A stretch of DNA of 64,000 nt from Allorhizobium borbori (GTDB lineage Bacteria; Pseudomonadota; Alphaproteobacteria; Rhizobiales; Rhizobiaceae). Location of the stretch: NCBI RefSeq assembly GCF_014196535.1, contig NZ_JACIDU010000003.1, positions 186,001 to 250,000 on the forward strand. Direction: 5' to 3'. Each line of letters begins with the position of its first letter. Position 1 is the stretch's first letter. Below, one piece after another: positions 54,738-63,988 of this stretch. The notes under the pieces are model-generated. The model had not been told where the DNA came from and did not search any database. It worked only from the letters and a program-made list of their open reading frames with translations. Position numbers and translations under genes: made by a program.

Positions 54738-57601
54738 TGACGACGTCCACGGAATTTCACTTCACGGACTATCAGCCCTACGATTTCGCCAACCGACGCC
54801 ATATCGGCCCGTCGCCGGCGGAAATGGAGGCGATGCTGAAGGTCATCGGCTATCCATCGCTCGACGCGATGATCAACGACACCGTGCCCGCCTCCATCCG
54901 CCAGCAGGTTCCGCTGGCGTTTGGCGAGCCGATGACGGAGCGCGAGGCGCTCGACAAGCTGCGCGAGACGGCCAACAAGAACAAGGTTCTCGTCTCGCTC
55001 ATCGGCCAGGGCTATTATGGCACGATCACGCCGCCGGTCATCCAGCGCAACATTCTGGAAAACCCGGCCTGGTACACGGCCTACACGCCCTACCAGCCAG
55101 AAATTTCGCAGGGTCGCCTTGAGGCGCTCCTGAACTTCCAGACGATGATTACCGACCTGACCGGTCTCGACGTGGCCAACGCCTCGCTGCTCGACGAAGC
55201 GACCGCCGCTGCGGAAGCCATGGCGCTTTGCCAGCGCAGCGCGAAGTCCAAGGCCAACGCCTTCTTCGTGGACAGCGAGTGCCATCCGCAGGTCATCGCG
55301 CTGATCGAAACCCGGGCCGAGCCGCTCGGCTGGAAGGTCATCGTCGGCAATCCGTTCACCGATCTCGATCCGGTCGACGTGTTCGGCGCGCTGTTCCAGT
55401 ATCCGGGCACCCATGGTGCGATCCGTGATTTCACCGGTCTCATCGCCCGCCTGCACCAGACCGGGGCGCTCGCCGCCATTTCCGCCGATCCGCTGGCACT
55501 GACGCTTCTGAAGTCGCCCGGCGACATGGGGGCGGATATCGCCATCGGCTCCACCCAGCGCTTCGGCGTACCGGTGGGTTATGGCGGGCCGCACGCGGCC
55601 TATATGGCCGTAAAGGACGCCATCAAGCGTTCCATGCCGGGCCGCCTTGTCGGCGTTTCGGTCGATAGCCGCGGTAACCGCGCCTATCGCCTGTCGCTTC
55701 AGACCCGCGAACAGCATATCCGCCGCGAAAAGGCGACGTCGAACATCTGCACCGCGCAGGTTCTGCTGGCCGTCATGGCGTCGATGTATGCCGTGTTCCA
55801 CGGGCCGAAGGGCCTCAAGGCTATCGCCCAGCAGGTGCACCAGAAGGCCGTGCTGACTGCCAAGGGCCTCGAAAAGCTCGGCTATACCATCGAATCCGAA
55901 ACCTTCTTCGATACGATCACCGTGGAAGCCGGCCACATGCAGGGCCTCATTCTGCGCGCGGCTGTCGCCGAAGGGGTGAACCTGCGCAAGGTAGGCCAGA
56001 CAAAGATCGGCATCAGCCTCGACGAACGCACGCGTCCGGCGGCAGTTGAAGCCGTGTGGCGGGCCTTCGGTGGCGCTTTCGAAGTCGCCGAATTCGAGCC
56101 GGAATATCGCCTGCCGACCGAATTGCTGCGCACCAGCGAATATCTGACGCATCCCATCTTCCACATGAACCGCGCCGAAAGCGAGATGACACGTTACATC
56201 CGCCGTCTTTCGGATCGCGATCTGGCGCTCGACCGCTCGATGATCCCGCTTGGCTCGTGCACCATGAAGCTGAACGCCACGGCGGAAATGCTGCCGATCA
56301 CCTGGCCGGAATTCTCGGACATCCATCCGTTCGTTCCTGTCGATCAGGCGGCCGGCTATCGTGAGATGATCGTCGACCTTACGGAAAAACTTTGCACGAT
56401 CACCGGTTACGATGCCTTCTCCATGCAGCCGAACTCCGGCGCGCAGGGCGAATATGCAGGCCTGCTGACGATCCGCAACTATCACATCGCCAGAGGCGAA
56501 GGTCACCGCACCGTCTGCCTCATCCCCACCTCCGCGCACGGCACAAACCCGGCTTCGGCGCAGATGGCGGGCATGAAGGTCGTGCCGGTCAAGGCGCTCG
56601 ACAACGGTGATATCGACGTCGCCGATTTCCGCGCCAAGGCCGAACAGCATGCCGCTGACCTCTCCTGCTGCATGATCACCTATCCCTCGACGCATGGCGT
56701 GTTTGAGGAAACGGTGCGCGAGATTTGCGAGATTACCCACGCCCACGGCGGTCAAGTCTATCTCGACGGCGCCAACATGAACGCCATGGTCGGCCTTGCC
56801 CGCCCCGGCGACATCGGCTCCGATGTCTCGCATCTCAACCTGCACAAGACCTTCTGCATTCCGCATGGCGGCGGCGGCCCCGGCATGGGTCCGATCGGCG
56901 TCAAGGCGCACCTCGCCCCCCACCTGCCCGGCCATCCGGCCACCGATGGCAAGCCCGGCGCGGTTTCGGCTGCCCCCTTCGGTTCGCCCTCGATCCTGCC
57001 GATCTCCTGGTCCTATGTGCTGATGATGGGCGGCGAAGGCCTGACGCAGGCGACCAAGGTCGCGATCCTCAACGCCAACTACATCGCCGCACGGTTGAAG
57101 GGCGCTTACGACGTGCTCTACAAGTCGAAGACCGGACGCGTTGCGCATGAGTGCATTCTCGACACGCGTCCTCTGGCCGAAAGCGCGCATGTAACCGTAG
57201 ACGACATTGCCAAACGACTGGTCGATTGCGGTTTCCACGCCCCGACCATGAGCTGGCCGGTGGCCGGCACGCTGATGATCGAGCCGACCGAGTCGGAAAC
57301 CAAAGCTGAACTCGACCGCTTCTGCGACGCCATGCTGGCGATCCGCGAGGAAGCCCGCGACATCGAGGAAGGTCGCGCCGACAAGGACAACAATCCGCTG
57401 AAGAATGCTCCGCACACGGTGGAAGACCTCGTTGGCGAGTGGGACCGTCCCTATAGCCGCGAACAGGCCTGCTTCCCTCCCGGCGCGTTCCGCATCGACA
57501 AGTACTGGTCGCCGGTCAACCGCATCGACAACGTCTACGGCGACCGCAACCTCGTGTGCACCTGCCCACCCGTAGATGCCTATGGAGAGGCTGCCGAGTA
57601 A
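54737..57601 (+). CDS. gcvP: Glycine dehydrogenase (decarboxylating), P protein
   Basis: A 954-residue PLP enzyme decarboxylating glycine; both halves of the homodimeric type are fused in one chain. The N-terminal segment is typical ([15 protein letters not shown]), the PLP Lys is in [20 protein letters not shown], and the C-terminal half includes [17 protein letters not shown] 54737 overlaps the gcvH stop; a longer frame into gcvH is rejected. It closes the gcv operon, followed by a hairpin terminator. Long minus-strand frames across it are shadows. Confidence 0.97.
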   Translation: MTTSTEFHFTDYQPYDFANRRHIGPSPAEMEAMLKVIGYPSLDAMINDTVPASIRQQVPLAFGEPMTEREALDKLRETANKNKVLVSLIGQGYYGTITPPVIQRNILENPAWYTAYTPYQPEISQGRLEALLNFQTMITDLTGLDVANASLLDEATAAAEAMALCQRSAKSKANAFFVDSECHPQVIALIETRAEPLGWKVIVGNPFTDLDPVDVFGALFQYPGTHGAIRDFTGLIARLHQTGALAAISADPLALTLLKSPGDMGADIAIGSTQRFGVPVGYGGPHAAYMAVKDAIKRSMPGRLVGVSVDSRGNRAYRLSLQTREQHIRREKATSNICTAQVLLAVMASMYAVFHGPKGLKAIAQQVHQKAVLTAKGLEKLGYTIESETFFDTITVEAGHMQGLILRAAVAEGVNLRKVGQTKIGISLDERTRPAAVEAVWRAFGGAFEVAEFEPEYRLPTELLRTSEYLTHPIFHMNRAESEMTRYIRRLSDRDLALDRSMIPLGSCTMKLNATAEMLPITWPEFSDIHPFVPVDQAAGYREMIVDLTEKLCTITGYDAFSMQPNSGAQGEYAGLLTIRNYHIARGEGHRTVCLIPTSAHGTNPASAQMAGMKVVPVKALDNGDIDVADFRAKAEQHAADLSCCMITYPSTHGVFEETVREICEITHAHGGQVYLDGANMNAMVGLARPGDIGSDVSHLNLHKTFCIPHGGGGPGMGPIGVKAHLAPHLPGHPATDGKPGAVSAAPFGSPSILPISWSYVLMMGGEGLTQATKVAILNANYIAARLKGAYDVLYKSKTGRVAHECILDTRPLAESAHVTVDDIAKRLVDCGFHAPTMSWPVAGTLMIEPTESETKAELDRFCDAMLAIREEARDIEEGRADKDNNPLKNAPHTVEDLVGEWDRPYSREQACFPPGAFRIDKYWSPVNRIDNVYGDRNLVCTCPPVDAYGEAAE

Positions 57602-57603
57602 GG

Positions 57604-57631
57604 AAAAAGGGGCGGTGAAAGCCGCCCCTTT
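57604..57631 (+). terminator. Terminator after gcvP
   Basis: GGGGCGG pairs with CCGCCCC across a short loop, then three T's follow. It lies immediately after the gcvP stop and just before the convergent RTX gene, so it may serve both. Confidence 0.6.
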
Positions 57632-57638
57632 ACACACC

Positions 57639-59021
57639 TTAAAGCAGGAAGTGACCTGCCGTCAGGGTGATGGGCACATCGAGGCGAACGACGAAATCGG
57701 CAACCCTGTCACCGTCGGTATCCGCATAAATGAAGGTTCCGCTTGAATCCGTCATCGTTACCGCGCGCAACTCGCCCGCGTGGCCGGAAAAGGCCCGGCT
57801 TCCAATAAAGGTGAACGCCTGATCGTTCGCGACCGTCACGTTGGCGTCAATGCCGCGCAGATCGATCTTCTCGTCTGTCGCAAAGCCGTAGATCGTATCA
57901 CGCGCCTGCGGTGTTGAATCGGTGACAGAGGTGAAGACGAACGTATCCCGACCGCCGCCACCGTATAGCTGATCCGCGCCGGCGCCACCGTTCAGCGTAT
58001 CGTCGCCGTTTTCGCCATAGAGTACGTTATTGCCGGCACCGCCATAAAGCTTGTCGTTGCCCACGCCGCCATACAGCATGTCGTTGCCGGCATCGCCATA
58101 CAACGTGTCGTTTCCTGCCTCGCCGTAAAGAATGTCATTGCCCGCGCCACCGCGCAGGATATCGGTGCCCTCACCACCATAGAGACGGTCATTACCGGCA
58201 CCTCCGTCAAGCGTATCGTTTCCGGCTTCCCCGAAAAGCGTATCGTCTCCAGTGCCACCATAGAGCTTGTCATTGCCCGTCGCACCACGCAGCGTGTCGT
58301 TGCCGGCATCGCCATACAAGATGTCATCGCCGGCCTCGCCATAGAGAGTGTCGTTGCCATCGCCGCCGTAGATCGCGTCATTGCCTTCGCCGCCATAAGC
58401 TACGTCGTTGCCGGTTCCGCCCCTGATCGTGTCGTGGCCCGCCTCGCCGTACAGCGTGTCGTTATCCGCGCCGCCGATGATGGTGTCATTGCCTTCACCG
58501 CCGTAAATCCGGTCAGAACCAGCCCCGCCATCAAGCACGTCGTTTCCCGCTTCGCCATAAAGCCTGTCGTTGCCGGCCCCGCCATACAGCGTGTCATTGC
58601 CACCGCCGCCACTCACGGAATCGTTGCCCGCACCGCCGGAAATCGTATCGGCAAAGGGTGTACCGGTTATCGTATCATTGCCGGAAAGCAAGAGATTGAT
58701 GAAGCCCTGGTCGTTTCCGGCGCGGACCAGATCGAACATCGCAACCGCAGAGGCGTTCAACCCGGTTATATTGATGCGGGTCACACCGTTCTCGACCAGA
58801 GAGAGTGCGGAGATCGTGCCCGCCGTTACCTGGTCGATAGTACCGCCGGCAACCCGGTAACGAAGGCCGGAGCCGCTGAAAAGAAGGTAATTGCGTGCAT
58901 CGTCGTAAAGCTTCAGAGCAACGGTGGACGCCTTGAACGCATCGAAATCCAGAAGACCGCCCACATCAAGGAGCGAGAGGTTCACCCTCGTCCTGGCACC
59001 GTCGAGCCTCACCACAGCCAT
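57639..59021 (-). CDS. RTX (hemolysin-type) calcium-binding repeat protein
   Basis: A 460-residue protein in which residues 127-360 consist of 26 consecutive nonapeptide repeats of the GGxGxDxLx type, such as YGGAGNDRL, with aspartates for calcium. This forms a long parallel beta-roll. The first ~120 residues (MAVVRLDGARTRVNLSLLDVGG...) are a distinct domain without a signal peptide, and the end (TIYGFATDEKIDLRGIDANV ... ITLTAGHFLL) resembles the serralysin C-terminal region with type I secretion. No ABC transporter or membrane fusion gene of a type I system is nearby. Function unknown: adhesin, or secreted protein of calcium-dependent surface role. Confidence 0.9.
   Translation of the reverse strand: MAVVRLDGARTRVNLSLLDVGGLLDFDAFKASTVALKLYDDARNYLLFSGSGLRYRVAGGTIDQVTAGTISALSLVENGVTRINITGLNASAVAMFDLVRAGNDQGFINLLLSGNDTITGTPFADTISGGAGNDSVSGGGGNDTLYGGAGNDRLYGEAGNDVLDGGAGSDRIYGGEGNDTIIGGADNDTLYGEAGHDTIRGGTGNDVAYGGEGNDAIYGGDGNDTLYGEAGDDILYGDAGNDTLRGATGNDKLYGGTGDDTLFGEAGNDTLDGGAGNDRLYGGEGTDILRGGAGNDILYGEAGNDTLYGDAGNDMLYGGVGNDKLYGGAGNNVLYGENGDDTLNGGAGADQLYGGGGRDTFVFTSVTDSTPQARDTIYGFATDEKIDLRGIDANVTVANDQAFTFIGSRAFSGHAGELRAVTMTDSSGTFIYADTDGDRVADFVVRLDVPITLTAGHFLL
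57942..58643 (-). repeat. RTX nonapeptide-encoding imperfect tandem repeat
   Basis: The segment codes for 26 uninterrupted nine-residue units, i.e. about 702 bp of imperfect 27-bp repeats. It is a coding repeat, not a CRISPR array: units are contiguous and there are no spacers. Confidence 0.9.
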
Positions 59022-59140
59022 GTCACAACTTCCACAGGTTACCGGAAACGATCCGGCCGGACATCATGTCCTTCCACGTCGTCGGCGAAACTGCCAACCG
59101 GACCGAGCGCAAACAAGGCAATGATGCCCACGAGCGCAAG

Positions 59141-59761
59141 CTATGCGACAAGATGGTAAACGCTACTCGCAATGGCCGCGACGCCGAAACCGATCAGAAC
59201 GATGCCTGCCACACGCGATGTCCACAGCGCAAAGCTTTCCGGCAGGCGTCTGCGGGCCAGCGCCACGCCGCCGCTCAGCACGGCCCACCATAGCATCGAC
59301 CCCACGAAAACACCGGCCACGACAAGAAACTTGCCTGCACCATCGGCCTCCGCCAGTCCCAGCCCGGCGAAGATCGCCGCAAAGGACAGGATGGTGGCCG
59401 GATTGGTCATGGTGAGCGCGAAAGTGGCGATGATCGTGCCGATCAGATCGCGTGCGCCGGTGGTGGCAGCCACAGCCGCCGGCTTCGGCGTGAACGACTT
59501 CCAGCCGAGCCAAAGCAGGAAAAGCCCACCGAGAAAGGCCAGTGGCATGGACACTCTGTCCAGCACGGATGAGAATACCGAAAAGCCCATGGCCGCCATC
59601 AGCGCGTAAAGCCCGTCCGCGAGCGCCGTGCCCAGACCTCCCGCCACACCCGCCAGAAACCCGCGCTCCAGCGTGCGGTTGATGCATAGCATGCCGATGG
59701 GACCGAGCGGTGCGGCGATGGCGAGCCCGAGCAGCATGCCCTTGGCGAACAGAAAAAGCAT
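59141..59761 (-). CDS. LysE family amino-acid exporter
   Basis: A 206-residue membrane protein of the LysE/RhtB translocator group with about six helices. The family start FLFAKGMLLGLAIAAPLGPIGMLCINRTLERG and the FLGGLFLLWLGWKSF signature are typical. The substrate is not certain: LysE exports basic amino acids, RhtB threonine or homoserine. It stops just after a likely operon partner, the Lrp-type regulator, on the same strand with 19 bp between. That arrangement suggests the regulator controls or senses the exported amino acid. Confidence 0.9.
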   Translation of the reverse strand: MLFLFAKGMLLGLAIAAPLGPIGMLCINRTLERGFLAGVAGGLGTALADGLYALMAAMGFSVFSSVLDRVSMPLAFLGGLFLLWLGWKSFTPKPAAVAATTGARDLIGTIIATFALTMTNPATILSFAAIFAGLGLAEADGAGKFLVVAGVFVGSMLWWAVLSGGVALARRRLPESFALWTSRVAGIVLIGFGVAAIASSVYHLVA

Positions 59762-59780
59762 GATGATCTCCCGGATGCCG

Positions 59781-60224
59781 TCAGAACGGCTTGAAGGGTT
59801 TTTCCGTGACAGTGGAGAGCGCCAGCATGGTTTCACTGCGCGCCAGGAAGCGGCGTTCCTTCAACTGCTGGAGAAAATCCTCGACGCCCGAAAGCGTCGC
59901 AACGCGGATCTTGATCAGATAGGACCAGCCGCCGGTAACGTGATGGCAATCAAGAACGTTGGGACAGGCGGCGATGAAATCCTTGAAAGCCGCCTCGCCC
60001 GCCTCATAGTTGAGCGCCACGAAGACGAAGGCCAGAACATCCTGACCGAAGGCTACGGGATCGGCCTCCACCGTGAAGCGCTGGATCGCACCGGAAGCGG
60101 TCAGCCGCCGAATGCGCTCGTTCACGGCAGAGGGCGACAGATCGACAACACCGCCAATATCGGCAAGCGAGCGGCGAGCGTCTTCAGCGAGGAGACAGGC
60201 AATTTTGCGGTCAATTTCATCCAT
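59781..60224 (-). CDS. Lrp/AsnC family transcriptional regulator
   Basis: A 147-residue regulator. The helix-turn-helix is at ~4-60 (MDEIDRKIACLLAEDARRSLADIGGVVDLSPSAVNERIRRL), and the C-terminal RAM domain for amino-acid binding follows (VLDCHHVTGGWSYLIKIRV). ATG 60224 gives the normal start; the longer frame upstream is AT-rich and unlike the family. It is 19 bp upstream of the LysE exporter gene on the same strand, so it probably responds to the exported amino acid. Confidence 0.92.
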   Translation of the reverse strand: MDEIDRKIACLLAEDARRSLADIGGVVDLSPSAVNERIRRLTASGAIQRFTVEADPVAFGQDVLAFVFVALNYEAGEAAFKDFIAACPNVLDCHHVTGGWSYLIKIRVATLSGVEDFLQQLKERRFLARSETMLALSTVTEKPFKPF

Positions 60225-60322
60225 GGCCGCAAAATAGTCCGCAATACAAAGATCGTAAAGTAAAATATTCTGCAAATGCAATTCTTGCCGCATTTAATGC
60301 GGATCACAGAGCGCACCTCCGC

Positions 60323-60350
60323 AAAATAAAAAGCCGCCCCTGGGGGCGGC
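60323..60350 (-). terminator. Rho-independent terminator downstream of sufA
   Basis: GCCGCCCC at 60333-60340 pairs with GGGGCGGC at 60343-60350, and on the minus strand TTTTTATTTT follows. It lies 30 bp after the sufA stop and ends the suf transcription unit. Confidence 0.85.
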
Positions 60351-60379
60351 CGCATAAACGATGGTCAGAAAGGCGCAGT

Positions 60380-60772
60380 TCAGCGGGCGTCGCCGGCCAG
60401 TTCGCGCTGGCGCGCGAGTTCAGCGAGGTCGGCGGCTTTCAACTCGACCGATTCGCCACAGCCGCAGGCCGAGGTCTGGTTGGGATTGTGGAAGGTGAAG
60501 CCGGAGCGCAGCGTCGTGACCTCGAAATCCATCTGCGTGCCGAGCAGGTAAAGCACCGCCGCCGGATCGATCCAGACCTCCGCGCCATCGTGGACGACAT
60601 GATCGTCCTTCGGATTCGGCTCCGTTACCAGATCGATGGTATATTCCATACCCGCGCAACCGCCCTTCTTGATGCCGACGCGAACGCCGCGTGCATCAGG
60701 GCCGGAATTGGCGACGATGGATTTGACGCGGCCTGCTGCCGCATCGGTCATGGTCATGACAGCAAAAGCCAT
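60380..60772 (-). CDS. sufA: Iron-sulfur assembly protein SufA/IscA type
   Basis: A 130-residue A-type carrier that hands Fe-S clusters to targets. The three conserved cysteines are Cys39 in KKGGCAGMEY and Cys103/Cys105 in SACGCGES. The start MAFAVMTMTDAAAGRV is the family start. It follows the SufT-like gene by 70 bp and ends in the strong terminator at 60323. It lies at the 3' end of the suf operon, as in other rhizobia. Confidence 0.94.
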   Translation of the reverse strand: MAFAVMTMTDAAAGRVKSIVANSGPDARGVRVGIKKGGCAGMEYTIDLVTEPNPKDDHVVHDGAEVWIDPAAVLYLLGTQMDFEVTTLRSGFTFHNPNQTSACGCGESVELKAADLAELARQRELAGDAR

Positions 60773-60842
60773 CTCTTCTCTCCTTGCCTGCCGGGTTCAA
60801 GGCCCGGTGTCTGACCTAAGTTAAGTGGGCGAAGCGGCAGGA

Positions 60843-61229
60843 TCAATACCAGCCGACAGCCACGCGCGCCTCTTCCGACATGCGGTCCGGCGTCCACGGC
60901 GGATCGAAGGTCATGGCGACCTGAACGCCGGACACGCCTTCGACGGCACCAACGGCATTTTCCACCCAGCCCGGCATTTCGCCAGCCACCGGGCAGCCCG
61001 GCGCAGTCAGCGTCATGGCAATCTTCACCATGCGATCGTCTTCTATGTCGATCTTGTAGATCAGACCGAGTTCGAAGATGTCGGCAGGAATTTCGGGATC
61101 GTAGACCGTCTTCAGCGCGCTGACGATATCGTCAGACAGACGCGCGATCTCATCCGCGGGAATGGCGGAGTGCACGATACCCTCGCGAACGTCCACGGCT
61201 TCCTCAGCCGGCTTTGTTTCAGTGCTCAT
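60843..61229 (-). CDS. sufT: SufT-like / MIP18 family (DUF59) protein
   Basis: A 128-residue Fe-S maturation factor of PF01883. The family core VYDPEIPADIFELGLIYKI and MTLTAPGCPVAGEMPGWVENAV includes the conserved Asp and Cys that define this group. The acidic N-terminal extension MSTETKPAEEAVDVREGIV is unusual but seen in alphaproteobacteria. It lies between sufS (73-bp gap) and sufA (70 bp) and belongs to the suf operon; the symbol follows SufT of actinobacteria and staphylococci. Confidence 0.92.
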   Translation of the reverse strand: MSTETKPAEEAVDVREGIVHSAIPADEIARLSDDIVSALKTVYDPEIPADIFELGLIYKIDIEDDRMVKIAMTLTAPGCPVAGEMPGWVENAVGAVEGVSGVQVAMTFDPPWTPDRMSEEARVAVGWY

Positions 61230-61302
61230 CGAACTTTCCTCAACTCATCCCGGAGAACAGCGCTCCGCGCGTCTCCAGATCCAGTAAACTTGATAATCGT
61301 CA

Positions 61303-62523
61303 TCAAGCAAAGAACTTCCGTGCATAATCCAGCGCCTCGACCAGAGCGTCCACCTCGGCACGGGTATTGTAAAGCCCGAAGGAGGCACGGCAGGTGGAGG
61401 TGACGCCGAAGCGCTTCAGCAGCGGCTGGGCGCAATGGCTGCCGGCGCGAACGGCGATACCGCGCCGGTCGATAACAGTCGAAACATCGTGGGCATGGAT
61501 GCCTGCCAGTTCGAACGAGAAGATCGAGCCCTTGCCCGGTGCATTGCCGATGATGCGCAAAGAATTGACCGAGCGAAGCTGTTCGGCGGCGTAGGCGGCA
61601 AGACCGGCCTCATGCTCGGCAATCGCCGCGCGGCCGACCTTTTCCATGTAATCCAGCGCCACGCCGAGGCCGATCGCCTGCACGATGGGCGGTGTGCCCG
61701 CCTCAAAGCGATGCGGCGGCTCGGCATAGGTCACGACCTCTTCCGAAACGTCGGCGATCATTTCGCCGCCGCCCATGAAAGGCCGCATTTCGCGCAGCCG
61801 GTCCATGCGACCGTAGAGAACACCGATGCCGGAGGGGCCGTAAAGCTTGTGGCCGGTAATCGCATACCAGTCGCACCCGATCTCCTGCACATCGACCGGC
61901 ATGTGAACCGCACCCTGCGACCCATCGATCAGAACCGGAATGCCGCGCTCGTGGGCGATGCGCGTCACGTCCTTCACCGGAACGACGGTGCCGAGTGCGT
62001 TCGACATATGGGTGATGGCGACGAGCTTGGTGCGCTCCGTCAGGCACTTTTCGAAATCTTCGAGGTGGAAAGAGCCGTCTTCGTCCACCGGCACCCAGAC
62101 GATCTTTGCGCCCTTGCGTTCCCGCAGAAAGTGCCAGGGCACGATGTTGGAGTGGTGCTCCATGATCGAGATGACGATCTCGTCCCCCTCGCCGATATTG
62201 TCCATGGCCCAGCCATAGGCAACCGTGTTGATTGCCTCGGTCGAGGACTTGGTGAAGACAATCTCATCCACCGAACCAGCGTTTAGGAAGCGGCGCACGC
62301 TTTCACGGCTTGCCTCGAAAGCTTCTGTCGCCTTGTTGGAAAGGTAATGCAGGCCGCGATGAACATTGGCGTATTCATGGGAATAGGTGTTCGAAACCGC
62401 ATCGATCACCACCTGCGGTTTCTGCGCCGAAGCGCCGTTATCCAGATAGACCAGCGGCTTGCCATAGACTTCCCGCGCAAGAATGGGGAAGTCGCGGCGG
62501 ATCGCTTCAACATCATAGGCCAT
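61303..62523 (-). CDS. sufS: Cysteine desulfurase SufS
   Basis: A 406-residue PLP enzyme that removes sulfur from cysteine for cluster assembly. The PLP Lys226 is in AITGHKLYGPSGIGVLYG, and the catalytic Cys364 is in AGSHCAQPLLKRFG. Family length is normal. ATG 62523 matches the family start MAYDVEAIRRDFP. It is separated from sufD by 179 bp containing a palindromic element, but is in the same direction, so it still belongs to the suf transcription unit. Confidence 0.96.
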   Translation of the reverse strand: MAYDVEAIRRDFPILAREVYGKPLVYLDNGASAQKPQVVIDAVSNTYSHEYANVHRGLHYLSNKATEAFEASRESVRRFLNAGSVDEIVFTKSSTEAINTVAYGWAMDNIGEGDEIVISIMEHHSNIVPWHFLRERKGAKIVWVPVDEDGSFHLEDFEKCLTERTKLVAITHMSNALGTVVPVKDVTRIAHERGIPVLIDGSQGAVHMPVDVQEIGCDWYAITGHKLYGPSGIGVLYGRMDRLREMRPFMGGGEMIADVSEEVVTYAEPPHRFEAGTPPIVQAIGLGVALDYMEKVGRAAIAEHEAGLAAYAAEQLRSVNSLRIIGNAPGKGSIFSFELAGIHAHDVSTVIDRRGIAVRAGSHCAQPLLKRFGVTSTCRASFGLYNTRAEVDALVEALDYARKFFA

Positions 62524-62562
62524 GCTTGGCCGTCCTTTCACAATTCAGGGCAGTGCAGGCAT

Positions 62563-62690
62563 ACCCCTCTGGCTGCCGCCATCTCCCCCACAAGGGGGAG
62601 ACAGAAAGATGCATCGGCATCCCATCACGAAGACAATGAGGGTGCCGCACATTTTCTCCCCCTTATGGAGGAGACGACCGGCCAACGGGG
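62563..62690. repeat. Palindromic intergenic element between sufS and sufD
   Basis: Two hairpins occur in the 179-bp gap. The first, at 62582-62601, has an 8-bp perfect stem TCTCCCCC/GGGGGAGA with loop ACAA. The second, at 62655-62674, has the same left arm with a TTAT loop and one mismatch. The form, with CCCTCTGGCTGCCGCCATCTCC beside it, resembles the rhizobial intergenic palindrome family around CATCTCCCCCACAAGGGGGGAGAT that I recall from related genomes. No other copy was noticed in this window. Confidence 0.6.
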
Positions 62691-62702
62691 GCTTCTGTCC
62701 CT

Positions 62703-63974
62703 TCAGGCGTGCTTTTCCAGCCAGTTGGAAATCACTTCCTCCAGCGCCTCGACCAGCGGTTCGTCCTCAAGCTCTTCCACGACTTCGGCAACGAAGGCGT
62801 TGACCAGCATGGCGCGGGCCTTGTTTTCGGGAATACCGCGGGCCCGCAGATAATAGAGGTGGTTGTCGTCGATATCGGCAACCGTCGCACCATGGCCGCA
62901 GACCACGTCATCCGCAAAGATTTCCAGTTCCGGCTTGGCGGCAAAATCCGCATCGTCCGAAAGCAGAAGCGTGTTGCAGGCCATCTTGGCGTCGGTCTTC
63001 TGGGCATCCGGCGCAACGCGGATCATGCCCTGGAAAACGCCCCGACCACGGTCGAACAACACGTAACGGAAGACATCCGTGGACGAGGTGTTCGGCACGT
63101 TATGCCCCAGCACCAGCGTCACATCGTTATGCTGCTCGCCGCCGATGAGGTTGACGCCGCGCAGCGTGAGTTCGGCACCCTCACCGCTGGCGTCGATGCG
63201 CAATTCCTGCCGCACCAGCTTGCCGCCGGCATTCACGTCGAACAGCTTCAGCTTGGCATCAGCGCCGAGATCGACGCGAATCTGGCCGAGGAACGTGTCG
63301 GCCGCGCCCTGCTGCTGCAGTACGATCCAGGTGACATCAGCACCGGCACCGATGACCACATCGCTGATGGACGAGACGAAAGCGGCATCGCCTTCGCCAG
63401 CGATATGGCGCTCGATAATCGTGACCCTGGCGCCCGCGCCGATCGTGACAGGAAAGCGGGTGTGAACCTGACCGCCGGTGTGGATCGACTGGATTTCGAT
63501 GGGAGCCTCGATCTCGGCATCCGCCGGAATTTCGAGGGTGAAACCGTCACGAACGAAGGCAGCGTTGATACGGCCAATGGCGTCGTCCGCGGCAACCGCG
63601 TCGAGGCGGGCGGCAGCGGAACCATCCGTCAGGCTTTCGCTGTAGCGGGTTGCGGTGAACGCGTCCTGACGTGTTTCATTGGCCTTGCCCTGCAGCACGG
63701 AAAGGACCGTGGCGCCGCCGACGAACGGCGAAAGCGCCTTGGCGCCTTTCTTCGCGTCGAAGGCCGGAATGTCCTTCAGAAGTGTCTTGAGATCGGTGTA
63801 GTGCCAGCTTTCGATACGGCGTGTCGGCAGGCCGGCGGTCTTCAGATCGTCCAGCAGGCGGTCACGCAGCGTCAGCACATCCGGATCGCCGGGCAGGTCT
63901 GAAAGCTGGGTCGTATAGGCCTCGACCAGCGCCGTTTCGGCGGCGGTCTGGCGTGTGTTGCTCTGAATGGTCAT
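62703..63974 (-). CDS. sufD: Fe-S cluster assembly protein SufD
   Basis: A 423-residue scaffold subunit that forms the SufBCD complex with SufB and SufC. The beta-helix core contains GAGARVTIIERHIAGEGDAAF and KTDAKMACNTLLLSDDADFAAKPELEIFADDVVCGHGATVADID, the last being the SufD/SufB signature with the conserved His. ATG 63974. It is just downstream of the partial gene in the sufC position at the window edge, with a 14-bp gap. Confidence 0.95.
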   Translation of the reverse strand: MTIQSNTRQTAAETALVEAYTTQLSDLPGDPDVLTLRDRLLDDLKTAGLPTRRIESWHYTDLKTLLKDIPAFDAKKGAKALSPFVGGATVLSVLQGKANETRQDAFTATRYSESLTDGSAAARLDAVAADDAIGRINAAFVRDGFTLEIPADAEIEAPIEIQSIHTGGQVHTRFPVTIGAGARVTIIERHIAGEGDAAFVSSISDVVIGAGADVTWIVLQQQGAADTFLGQIRVDLGADAKLKLFDVNAGGKLVRQELRIDASGEGAELTLRGVNLIGGEQHNDVTLVLGHNVPNTSSTDVFRYVLFDRGRGVFQGMIRVAPDAQKTDAKMACNTLLLSDDADFAAKPELEIFADDVVCGHGATVADIDDNHLYYLRARGIPENKARAMLVNAFVAEVVEELEDEPLVEALEEVISNWLEKHA

Positions 63975-63988
63975 CGCTGATCCCCGCC

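Noticed and set aside
54716-57637. Minus-strand open frame of 973 codons
   Set aside because: It is antisense to gcvP, which has clear family motifs, and its own product matches nothing; GC-rich codon positions explain the long frame.
57942-58643. Possible CRISPR-like array
   Set aside because: The repeats are contiguous 27-bp coding units of an RTX protein without spacers.
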